From contig OZ022348.1 in assembly GCA_963989245.1 (NCBI GenBank), forward strand, positions 29,861,623 through 29,925,622: a DNA stretch of 64,000 bases, in the 5' to 3' direction. This document shows positions 35,001 to 44,467 of the stretch, piece after piece; positions within the stretch are counted from its first letter, which is position 1, and each line of letters opens with the position of its first letter. The position numbers and the translations under genes are program-made. Source of the stretch: Nansenia antarctica (lineage: Eukaryota; Chordata; Actinopteri; Argentiniformes; Microstomatidae). The notes below the pieces were generated by a model. The model was given only the letters and a program-made list of their open reading frames with translations, searched no databases and was not told where the DNA came from.

Positions 35001-35493
35001 CTTTCATCCCCTCGTCCCCAGACGGGTCTGTACGGTGTTTCGGGCGCCGAGCGTACGGTGAAGAAGCTGAAGGAGAAGTTCCTGAGGACAAAGACGGCGC
35101 CGCCCCTCTGCAAGGTGGAGGACATCAACTCCATCACAGGTCTCCTCAAACACTTCCTGAGGAAACTGCCAGAGCTCACCTTCCGCCTCAACCGCATCTT
35201 CATGGAGGCAGCAGGTTGGTCCATACCATAGTAGTTACCGCCTAAGCACATGTGCATGCATGTTCCATTGCAAACATAGTGGTTTTTCCTTTCATTTTTG
35301 TAACCCTTTGGTAGAGCTTCGTGGAAACGTGCAGAACTTATCATGGCCTTGTACTATCGTTATTGCATGCAAGTTAAATTAATTCCACTCCTTGCCCACA
35401 GAAATCAAAGATGATGACAATAGCCTTGCAATGATATACCAGACCATCAGTGAGCTGCCTCAACCCAACAGAGACACTCTGACGCCTTTTTGA
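32018..35493 (+). CDS. RACGAP1-like chimeric gene: amplified repeat exons plus truncated RhoGAP domain
   Basis: Exon 32018-32041 encodes MEGRTPNT. Repeat exons follow (one ending 32684; 32792-33142; a third near 33240-33675), each with TSLVHPGEDLKPSAVVDASL and SLLQPSQDLKPAVTDTSLV blocks and the same donor, GTAAGCAGTGC. Exon 33837-34070 ends with a basic GCGWFCGLWRAIRRGRGKDK segment. It joins in phase to the RACGAP1 (MgcRacGAP) RhoGAP domain: 34670-34765 (SPMIPALVVDCVKEIEHRG), 35022-35214 (ERTVKKLKEKFLRTKT, LTFRLNRIFMEAA) and 35402-35493 (ELPQPNRDTL). In the family GLYR motif the arginine finger is replaced by glycine (TGLYGVSG, codon 35034-35036), so GAP catalysis should be lost. A two-base insertion after DTL gives an early TGA. 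The third repeat exon has TAG at 33329. RACGAP1's own coiled coil and C1 domain were not seen. Confidence 0.7.
33335..33600 (+). repeat. 42-bp in-frame tandem repeat in the RACGAP1-like gene
   Basis: About six copies encode the 14-residue unit SSVASLLLSGEEVM, with small variants. The larger exon-plus-intron unit of about 450 bp around it is itself repeated, so amplification acted at two scales. Confidence 0.95.
34080..34660. other. Intron of the RACGAP1-like gene
   Basis: The intron lies between the donor GTAAGC at 34071 and the acceptor CATGTGTAG at 34669. It contains no coding sequence apart from chance ORFs. Confidence 0.6.
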
Positions 35494-35899
35494 TGATCCA
35501 TCCACCGTTCCTCTGTGTCGACCTCAATCTCTGGTGATTTTCATTGAAAATAACTTATTTCAGCAGACCGCGGCCCAAAACGTTTTATATCGGCCATGGC
35601 CATCCACGCAGTTCTGCGCGGATGCCCAGGGCCTAACGTTACACGCATTTTCCCATGATCAACTCGTTGCTACGCAACGCTAGATAACTCGACGTAGCAG
35701 AAGAATAAAAATAGATTAGAGCTTGCGTCTCTGACGTAAGCAGCAAGCACGATGCAATGCATTGTGGGAAGATTAGGCAGGAAGCGATTGTTTTTAAATA
35801 GATAGAATGACTATCTAATGGTACAACACAGCTACACGTGCAAGGTCTATAGAAGAAGAACGATAAACTGACAGGAAAATTGCATCTAGCTAAAATAAA
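35494..35899. other. No gene seen; junction between RACGAP1-like gene and BEL/Pao element
   Basis: The RACGAP1 similarity fades within about 30 bases of the premature stop. The sequence then resembles the leader of the following element. A palindromic-looking GGCCATGGCC occurs near 35594. Confidence 0.4.
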
Positions 35900-37426
35900 A
35901 TGAATCTGGGCACTAAACGATCAAAGGGTGGGACAGAGAAAAAGAGGGACAAATCGAAGAAAGCTCTATTGGCAGAGGGGGGGAAATTAACAAAAATAAC
36001 CGATCTGTTCGCGAAGCAAGCAGCAGGTACTAGCGTGATTCCTTCAACTAGCACTAGCGTTGAACTTGTGGAGGGAGACGACGAGGGAGAGAAACATGGA
36101 GACAAGCAAGAGGAAGTGGCAGAGGAATCAGACATGGACACGGGACTTGTGGCAGAAACAGTTAATCATGACAAGCAAAAGGCGTTGGAAATTACCGGTA
36201 CATTGTCAGAGGGAACGGCGGCCGCGGGAGCAATGAGCGGAGCTGGTAGGATGGCTACAGAGGAGCAGTATGATTTTTTGGTGAGAGAGCTGTGGGCCAA
36301 AGAACAGGGCTGGGACGACCCCATCCCGGAGCATCTCGCTGACCAATGGAGAGAGTGGGAAGAAGAACTCCCCCTGCTCTGCGAGATGGCCATCCCCCGG
36401 AGTTACTTCACTTCGATGGTAGACCTGGAGACCAGTGAGATTGACCTGCACGTCTTCAGTAACGCTTCGGAGACCGCTTACGGGTCAGTGGCTTATCTTC
36501 GGGCTAAGGACAAGGGAGGAGAGGTCCACGTCGCCTTCGTCCTAGCCCGATCCAGGGTAGCCCCACGAAAGCAGCAGTCGATCCCGCGCCTGGAGCTCTG
36601 CACAGCTCTGGTTGGCGCACAGTTAGCTAAGTTGGTGAAGGAAGAACTCACCTTACCTGTGCGTGATACCGTCTTGTGGTAGGACTCTACGACCGTTATC
36701 ACCTGGCTCCAGTCCCAATCCTGCCGGTACAAGGTGTTTGTAGGAGTCCGAGTATCGGAGATCCAGGAACTGGTAGGAGCGGAGTGCTGGAGGTACATAG
36801 ACACTGGACAAAACCCTGCAGATGTTATCACTAGAGGGACGTCCCTTGCCAGTCTTGTCCTCCCTAACTCTTACAACAACGGACCAGAGTTCCTCCGGCT
36901 ACCAGAAGAGGAGTGGCCCACCCAACCATCCCTGATGAAGAGTCAGGATGAGTCGGAGATCAAGAAGTCCCTCTTCTGCGGGCTGAGTCAAGATCAGGCC
37001 CCGGAGGGCCTCAACATGGATGACTGCCTGACATTGGTGAGCCTCCAGAAGAAAACGTTCCTCTGGCACCACCCAAAGTTTCCCACTACTACCGACCTCA
37101 GTGCAGCTGACTACGAGGAAGCGGAGCTCCTGGTGTGGCAGAGAGCGCAGAGGGACTCCTTCCCAGAAGAAAGGGAGTGCCTGACACAAGGAAAGCCAGT
37201 CGCATCAGACAGTCGACTCCTGACCCTAGCCCCGGAACTTGACGCCCAGGGGCTCATCAGAGTGGGTGGCAGGTTGAGAAGGGCCCCGAATCTATCAGAG
37301 GACACAAAACACCCTATCGTCCTGGGTACCCGTCACAGGGTGACCGAGTTAGTCCAGAAGTATGACCAGGCGGTGTGCCACGCTGGGGCCAAGCGAGTAT
37401 TCACGGAGATCCGGCGACGCTTTTAG
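35900..37426 (+). mobile_element. BEL/Pao RNase H-integrase segment with hAT-like N-terminus, one nonsense codon
   Basis: One frame runs from ATG 35900 to 37426, broken only by TAG at 36680-36682. Residues 1-40 (KGGTEKKRDKSKKALLAEGG, LTKITDLFAKQAAG) resemble the start of ZMYM1-like hAT proteins, followed by an acidic stretch. From about residue 115 the sequence is BEL/Pao Pol: WDDPIPEHLADQWREWEEEL, IPRLELCTALVGAQLAKLV, DSTTVITWLQSQSCRYKVFV, NPADVITRG, and the start of the integrase zinc region (KHPIVLGTRHRVTELVQKYD). The RNase H motif reads HVFSNASETAYG, with Asn where the family has a catalytic Asp. RT and the integrase core are missing. The copy is inactive. Confidence 0.8.
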
Positions 37427-37473
37427 ACTTTTGAAGCTCTGGTTTTGAATGTAATTCAGTTTTGTTTTCACAG

Positions 37474-40179
37474 AATGGAAGACGGAGGAGAATATTGAGA
37501 GAGCAGCACTCTTATTCAGGCAGCATCTTCTGCAAAATGCTGAGCACAACCCTGTCCTCCGTGTCAGACTTGACATGGAGGACAGTTCAGAAGATAAGGA
37601 GGAGTATTTTGGCTTTCTATAAGCAGCAGAACGTGAATTGGGCCAGTCCCCTGTTTGTTCACTTGATCGGTAATTTAATCTCTAGTTTCTAAATCTCTAA
37701 TTTACTAGTCTACAAAACATATCTCTTGTTTCAGTTACAATAAGTGTTTCGTAATGTTTAGGTGATGAAGCTGTCGGGCCGGGAGTTTCTCGGTTCTTTT
37801 TCTCAATGACAATCTCCAAACTCCAATTTGGATTTGATATCAGTCTAGGTACCTCTTTCACTTCCATATTAAATGTGCTGTTCCATTAACACAACTGATA
37901 AACTGTTGATACATTTATTTATTTAACCATGAGTATTCACACAAGGCAGTGTCATTTGCATCAGCAACTTGGTTTTTTCCCTAATTATTAACTAAATAGG
38001 CAATGACTACTGACTACATGAATTAACACAGGCCGTTTAGAATCCATTATAAGCAACCAAACAGATAAAATAATGTATTGTGCAACGTACTATGCACAGT
38101 TTTTTGTATATGTAAGCTATACATTGCCAAACTCGTAAGCCCCTCAAGCCCCCTTCTATTAATCAGCTTCTATTTATTATTGTAGTTGTTATAGTAATAT
38201 TCTTGCAGTTCTATTTCAAATGGAGTGTGATATTGTTACAAATGGCAAATAGGTGTCAGATATGACAAAAAGCACGTTTTGTGCTTATTCATAAAAAACT
38301 ATTGTGGATGATAAATGAAACTTGTTCTCATCTCACTCCATTTTCCAGGTGGACCAGGGAAGACCCTTTTATTTGAAGGGGAGGAAAATCATTTTGTGCC
38401 ATCCACTTCCAAAGTCCTGCTTGACAGTGGGCTTTTTGTGGTTGTGGGCAGAATGATTGGCCATTATTTTATCCACGGGGGTCCCAGGTTGACTGGACTG
38501 AGCCAGGCACTGTTTGACAACACTCAGCTGTCCTGTCTGGACTGCCCAGACATGGACATACGGGAAATGGTTGAGATTGTGAGTTCCATGTTTATTAAAA
38601 GATTTTCCCTCCATATCCTTGCTTATCATTTGCATTTGACGACAATGCTGTAATGGTGAACAACATTAATGTAGTTCGGGATAAGTGCCTGCTAGTAATT
38701 GAAATCAAGGGTCAACTGATTGTGTAACAACATGATAATATTTACATGTAACCTTTTAACAGGATTCGTCCTGCTTTGTTTGTTTTGTAATTCACAGCTT
38801 GATGGCCAGAGAAACCTCAGGGAGGACGAACAGCAAACCCTGCATGACCTGTGCCTGAACTGGGACCTGCCCCAACTCACTTCTGACAATAGGAAATGGC
38901 TGGCTGAGAAGATTCTCATCCATGCAGTAGGTTTCAGTATTTGCTGTTGAATCAATTGCCCTTTGGAGATTGCTGTTGTAATCAGGTTAGGCTCATGCCT
39001 TAACCAAGGCATTGGCCATAGAAGTGGATTCTTCTTCTAATGACTATTATAAATCTTTTTCTTCTAATAACTATTATTGTAGGTCCTTGGCCGGAGAAGG
39101 AAGCAGGTGAAACAGCTGAGGAAGGGGCTGAAGGAGTGTCAGGTCCTTCACCTTTTAAAGGAAAGACCGGAGGCAGTGGAGGTTCTTCTTCCAAGATCGT
39201 CAAGCGTAAATGTGGTCCCAGAGGTATTACAATTCATTCAAGGCATCAAATGGATCAGTGTGTACGTTTTAGTGACCATCTAGTGGTAATGTTGTGGTTG
39301 CAACCAACTGATTATTTGGCAAACATTGAATATAATATTCATAAGTATGTTTTAATTAAATTAAATCATAATTACACACTGATCAAATATGAATGGTCAA
39401 TTATTTATCCAAACAAAATTAGTACTACACAATACAGTGCATACTGGCAACTCACTTACAAATACAGTGAGCACTCGATGCCTCACACCAGTCAATACCT
39501 GGCCTTGTCACTCCTTGCATGTCCAAGAGTACAGTATACTCACTATGTCCCATGTTATGGAAGTGTACATGTATGACAGTTTTAACTGGTCCTATAATCC
39601 AAATATTTTGAGTAAAATCGTCTTATTTTCATAGATGATTCTAGGGCGAATTGTGTGGCCAACAGCAGAGAGCGAAGACTCGGACGACGACTACTCCACC
39701 AATATCTCGCTACTTGAATGCCGGTGTCGTGTGACTGGGTTCTTGAGGGAATATATTGAGAAAGATAAGTAATCGATTTGTATTGCTATTTATTCTAGAC
39801 CGTTGTGTACGTGAATGTTCTGTTGTCTGACTTGCAGGTAAATTGAAATGTCCAATTGTATTCAACAGAACGTTTCAGGGAATGTAGTTACATTTTACAG
39901 CACTGTGGATGTCCAGTTGTCAAATAGTCATTTTGTTAAACGCGTGTCTTTTTTTCTGCAGCCACATCAGAAGAACTGAACCAGCTTTTGAAGTTCTGGG
40001 TAGGGTGGAGTGTTCTGCCAGAAGTACTTCATGTTGAAGTTTGCTCGGTCCAGATGCCCACTTCAGCCACATGCTCAGAACTGTTAAAGCTACCTGGTCG
40101 CTACACATCCTTCCAGGATTTTTCAAATGATCTTGTGGCTTCTGTGTCCACAACTGACACTGGATTTGGACTTCTCTAG
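37474..40179 (+). pseudogene. G2E3-like HECT-domain gene, eight exons, decayed
   Basis: Exons: 37474-37669, 37762-37848, 38349-38578, 38798-38926, 39083-39223, 39635-39764 and 39962-40179, plus lost 5' exons. The content follows fish G2/M-phase-specific E3-like proteins: YKQQNVNWASPLFVHLIG, SMTISKLQFGFDISL, TLLFEGEENHFVPSTSKVLL, VVVGRMIGHYFIHGGPRL, WDLPQLTSDNRKWLAEKIL, LGRIVWPTAESEDSDDD and the HECT end LNQLLKFWVGWSVLP, MPTSATCSELLKLPGRY, DTGFGLL. The Cys of SATC is in the position of the thioester-forming residue of E3 ligases. A one-base frameshift lies near 37612. The donor of the last intron reads ATAAGT instead of GTAAGT at 39765; read-through would stop at once. The BEL/Pao element sits directly upstream, where 5' exons would be. 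Confidence 0.8.
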
Positions 40180-40180
40180 T

Positions 40181-40560
40181 CACTCCGCCTGCCTGACCCC
40201 CAGCCTGTCTGCCGACCACTCCACCTGCTTGACCCCCTGCCTGTCTGCCGACCACTCCGCCTGCCTGACCCCCAGCCTGTCTGCCGACCACTCCGCCTGC
40301 CTGACCCCCAGCCTGTCTGCCGACCACTCCGCCTGCCTGACCCCCAGCCTGTCTGCCGACCACTCCGCCTGCCTGACCCCCTGCCTGTCTGCCGACCACT
40401 CCGCCTGCCTGACCCCCAGCCTGTCTGCCGACCACTCCGCCTGCCTGACCCCCAGCCTGTCTGCCTACCACTCCGCCTGCCTGACCCCCTGCCTGTCTGC
40501 CAACCACTCCGCCTGCCTGACCCCCAGCCTGTCTGCCAACCACTCCGCCTGCCTGATCAC
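40181..40560. repeat. 36-bp minisatellite, about 10-11 copies, directly after the HECT stop codon
   Basis: The unit contains CACTCCGCCTGCCTGACCCC and then CAGCCTGTCTGCCGAC. The long open frames on both strands here (Cys/Leu/Ser repeats on plus, Gly/Gln repeats on minus) are repeat artefacts. An AATAAA follows near 40631, so the array would lie in the 3' UTR of the HECT gene. Confidence 0.95.
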
Positions 40561-40599
40561 CTGCCTGCCTGACCCCCTGCCTGTTTTACCTACCTCCAG

Positions 40600-41385
40600 C
40601 CTGCTTCCCCGGACACCCCAACCCTTACAATAAATCACTATTATTGTTGTACTACCTGTTCTCCGTTGTCTGCTTCTGGGTTCCGCCCTCTGGTCCTGAC
40701 AGGTCTGAATACACTTACAAATGTACTGTATATATATGAATCTGTATGTAATATTAACTGTTTATTAGTGTATACTACTTTCATTTAGATGTGGCATTAG
40801 TGATTACTGTTTAGTTTCACATTGCCACTGTGTAGATATTAATAGAACTGTCTGTAACATTGCCACTGTTTAGATTCAAATGGCAGCTTGCCCTGATGTA
40901 CCCTCATGTATGCTGCTCACATGCACAACGATGTTTACTGCTTGAAGGATTAACGAGGGGGCACAGAAACCACAGTACTTTTCTGACCAAGTAGTGTGTA
41001 TAAAATAACTATCTGACCAGACAGGCCATTTCAGGACATCTCTTGCCTCCTAGACCTAGGACAAATCTACTGTAATTCACAGAGCCATAACAGGATGGAA
41101 CTCTTAACCCAAGCATGTTAGTAAAACTAATTCTAGATGCACTTTCAAGAAAACAATAAGAGCACTTGATACAATTAACTCTGAATGAACAGTGGATTAT
41201 TTATCTCGTTTGCTGATCTGTTGTATTTCATTATTTTATTTTTATTAAAATGTATAAATGTATTTATTCTAATTCATTTATTGTTATTATGATGTATGTT
41301 TACAATTGTTTACAAAAAATGAAATAAAATTCTCTGTTGCAGTCCTTTGTCTTCAAGTGCTCCTTTTGTTTTTTTGTTTCTACTA
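40600..41385. other. 3' UTR-like and unassigned sequence
   Basis: AATAAA strings occur at about 40631 and 41322. The sequence is A/T-rich with no ORF of note. Confidence 0.5.
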
Positions 41386-41388
41386 CAA

Positions 41389-41587
41389 TCATTTCAACAA
41401 CGGTGCTTTCTCAACCCTCACCATGGCTTGTCTCCGACACTGACGTAGACGACACTTCTGTCTCTTCTTATTGCTGCCCCCACACTTGGGCTTGTCTATG
41501 CAGAAATCACAAGTGCCACAGTCCTTCCTACAGAGACAAGCATCACACTTCCCACAGGAACGCCGTTTACGTTTTTTAGCCCAGACC
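41389..41587 (-). pseudogene. Isolated MBD1-type CXXC zinc-finger exon
   Basis: On the minus strand, an acceptor CTTTCAG ending at 41588 is followed by an exon encoding KKRKRRSCGKCDACLCRKDC, then GTCDFCIDKPKCGGSNKKRQ and KCRLRQCRR, ending at TGA 41389-41391. The eight zinc cysteines of a CXXC domain are present. In CpG-binding CXXC domains (MBD1 third CXXC, CFP1, KDM2) the conserved loop is KFGG; here it reads KCGG, which may weaken CpG recognition. No other MBD1 exon was found nearby, so this looks like a captured single exon. An exon of an unknown gene remains possible. Confidence 0.7.
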
Positions 41588-41699
41588 TGAAAGACACAAT
41601 GAACAATGAGGAAGGAGGAAAATAATACAATCTTTATCAGAAAACGATGTATCCACTCACTGCAAAGTAAGTGGCTTTGGATAAAAGTGTGAACTAAAT

Positions 41700-42060
41700 G
41701 GCATATACAGTCATGCGGAAAAAAAATAGGACATCCCATGAAATAAGGACATATCAATATTTGGTGTTCTTTCAAGCAATGTCTAGAGATAAAGGTGATG
41801 TATACTGTTATCATTTATTTAACAACATATGAACAAAGCTGCCAATTCCTACTGAGGAAAAAGTCACGGCCCCAATAGCCTTTGGCTGAAGTAACATTAA
41901 AAAAATCCACATCTTTTGGCCAACCAGTGCAGCGGCAATGCGCTCAAATGCACCGACGGCCTGGACTACACCTATATGGATATTTTTTTAAGCTGATATT
42001 TTCGTCCTCATTCATCTCTTGTGTGATATTGCTTAAATTAACTAACTGTTGGACTTGGAG
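41700..42060. other. Possible Tc1/mariner end and non-coding sequence
   Basis: ACAGTCATGCGGAAAAAAAA followed by AGGACATCCCATG at 41708 resembles the terminal sequence of some fish Tc1/mariner elements. The other end was not found. Confidence 0.35.
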
Positions 42061-42065
42061 GCTAG

Positions 42066-43692
42066 CATTATCTCTCCTTGACTCCGTATGTCAAGGCAAG
42101 TCAAGCTGAAGTTGGAGTGGAGGCTAGAGGCAGAGCAGTGGAGGATAGAAACAACGAGGAGGAACAGGGTGTAGATTACTTTGCCCGTCCTGACCCTTCA
42201 TTGATGCAGGCTTTTTTAAACTACCATCCCAAACAAGAGGCTAAAAACCCTGTGGTGAGGAAGGTGTTCACCAGAGATGGAAGATGCAGGAAGTGGCTGA
42301 CGTACAGTGAGGGAGGTCACAGTTTGTTTTGTTTTGTATGCCTGGCCTTCAGCAAGCCAACTGACCATGGCATTTTTACAAGTGGAATGTCCGACTGGCG
42401 CCATGTCCACCAGAGAATTGAAGAGCACGAAAAAAGCTCTGCACACAGAAATTGTGCAGAAGCTTATTTTTTTTAATTGCTCAAAAGCTGACATTGAGCG
42501 ACTTCCGGTTTAGCATGTGAGGAGAAAGCAAGCTCGAGACGGTGGCTCCGTACTTTTTTTATCTTTAACTCGAGATATCCTTCTAAAGACACTTTTTACA
42601 TACTTCTCAGTATTGTTTAACATCTCGGGACAGTTTATCCTTTTTTTGTTTTGTTTTGTTTTTAGTCAAATGCCGGGATACGAGCTACGAAGCAACAAAA
42701 CAACTATTGCCAAATATGACCACGCTACCAAACAGGGCGCCGCCATGACCGACAATTCCGACCCCAACCTGCCCGCGGACTTGGAGAAACTTCGCTCCGT
42801 GCTTGTCACGGATTTGGGCGCAACCATTTCCAATGGAAAATGGGAAGAATTGTTGATGATTACTCATGTCTGTCTTGTCTACCCTTCAATAAAAATCATT
42901 TACAAAAAAAAAAAAAAAGTCTGAAGATTTAGTTTGAAGTATTGCATTAGAAGGGAAAACAAACAAGTATATCTTGCCCAAGCTTAGGACCTAAATCCCC
43001 AAAGGTAATCAATGTCATTTATTTACATGTACCACACCATCTCCGAAATCTCCTTACATTAGTACACCGGGACAGTTAATACAAGAGTTAACTTAAAATG
43101 TCTTTTTGAATAAAAAACTCTCAGAAACAGGTTTATCATATTTTCACATGATACAACAAGCCACTTAAAAGAACAAAACGTTTTTGATACTGTACTATTC
43201 ACTCTGTGTTTTATGTTTGGTAGATGTGTTGAATAAATGTTGGAAGTATTAAAAAAAAAAAAAAAAGCTGACATTGAGCAACTCAGCAAAAAAAAAAAAT
43301 CCGGGCAACTGGGGCCAACAGATGACAGCACACAGGGATCAAGTCAAGAAAAGGCGTCAGGTTTTGGAACGGGTAGTTGAAGTTCTCAAAGTTATAGGAA
43401 AGAGAGGCCTAAGCTACAGGCAGGTGGATAATGAGGCTGCATATACCCTGTGTGATGAGAGCATTGATCATGGCATTTATTTTTTGAAATGATCATTTTA
43501 CTGGGGAAATATGATGTGTGCTTGAAAGAGCAGCTCAGCAATGTGGTAGAGAAGAGCAAACAATTGCACACATCAACAGGAGGATCAAGAGGCAGAGGTC
43601 CCCTCATCACTCTGCTATCTAAAACTACCATCAACTCAGCGATTGATGCGATTCATCAAATTAGATGTGTTCCCTGCTTTACACGCGAATGA
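42066..43692 (+). pseudogene. ZMYM1/TTF-like hAT gene fragment split by an L1 insertion
   Basis: 42066-42480 encodes the TTF-type zinc finger (FLNYHPKQEAKNPVVRKVFT, RKWLTYSEGGHSLFCFVCLA, SDWRHVHQRIEEHEKSSAH). After the insertion at 42500-43262 the gene continues with DQVKKRRQVLERVVEVLKVI, SYRQVDNEAAYTLCDESI, DHGI and MIILLGKYDVCLKEQLS, then SRGRGPLITLLSKTTINSAI. This is the region leading into the RNase H-like core in ZMYM1-like proteins. The core and dimerisation domain are missing. A frameshift near 43485 and the insertion make it a pseudogene. It contains the zinc finger that the related copy at 1481-3625 has lost. Confidence 0.8.
42500..43262 (+). mobile_element. Internally deleted L1 insertion with 3' transduction and 17-bp TSD
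   Basis: Perfect direct repeats AAAAGCTGACATTGAGC flank the insertion (42483-42499 and 43263-43279). The first part holds an L1-like leader and the start of ORF1 (MPGYELRSNKTTIAKYDHAT at 42671). It jumps to a 3' end with AATAAA and an A-run at 42903-42918. About 330 bases of unrelated sequence follow, ending with its own AATAAA (43232-43237), and then a second A-run at 43251-43262 next to the right repeat. This is the signature of target-primed L1 retrotransposition that carried downstream genomic sequence along. Confidence 0.85.
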
Positions 43693-43875
43693 TAATCCTG
43701 CGTTTATTAAGTAGGCTATTTGCCCTCTATTAAATGATTTCTTGTTTTGTTTTATTTAACCAGGAAAGGGGGGGGGGGATTGAGAGATTAAACACATTTT
43801 ATTCAAGAGGGTCCTATCCAAGACAGGCAGCAGCAAATATTTAGCTACAGTGACATTATTTAACCTATGTTTATA

Positions 43876-44275
43876 TTGTTGTAGCTCTCCAGCTACAGCA
43901 TCAGAGACCCCATTCACCTTGGCAAAGAAGGCAACTTTGACCAAAGACAAGGTGGAGGAAATTCACAGGGCTGTGACCAGGTTTGTGGTCAAGGGACTGC
44001 ATTCCTTTTCCACTGTGGAATCTCCCTGTTTCAGGTAAAGTGACGTGAAAACAATATTTGTTTACTTTATGTTTATAAATCTGTGCCATTAGACAATTAT
44101 GTCACAAAAAAAAAAGTTAAAATGACTAATAATAAATATCCTCAAATATGTTTACAGAGAGATGACCACTGTCCTCAATCCTCGCTACAATCCGCCATCC
44201 AGGGATGCTCTGTCCAATACCCTTCTTCCTGCATGGTACTCAGTTGAAAAAGAAAACCTTACTGCAAAATAGTAA
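43876..44275 (+). pseudogene. ZBED1-like hAT exons cut by piggyBac
   Basis: Exon about 43880-44036 (KKATLTKDKVEEIHRAVTRF, HSFSTVESPCFR, donor GTAAAG) and a second exon from 44157 (EMTTVLNPRYNPPSRDALS, LLPAWYSVEKENL) match adjacent blocks of ZBED1-type proteins. The second exon ends at the left border of the piggyBac element. The rest of the gene was not found beyond the element. Confidence 0.7.
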
Positions 44276-44467
44276 CGTTGACTGCCAAAGACGCCATTTG
44301 GCGTTTATTTTTATTTTTTCCGGGGATGGCTTTATTGACGTCTTATACACCTGGTGTGTGAATTTCAGACTTGGGTGTAATGTATTTCTGCCCCAGATGG
44401 GGGCAGCAGTTCGATTTAGCTCAGATATAAAAAGCTGGAGACGGAAGTGGTGTGTTGTGGGTTGTAG

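Noticed and set aside
39920..40633. Long Gly/Gln-rich minus ORF and Cys/Leu/Ser-rich plus ORF
   Set aside because: Both are produced by the 36-bp minisatellite after the HECT stop codon.
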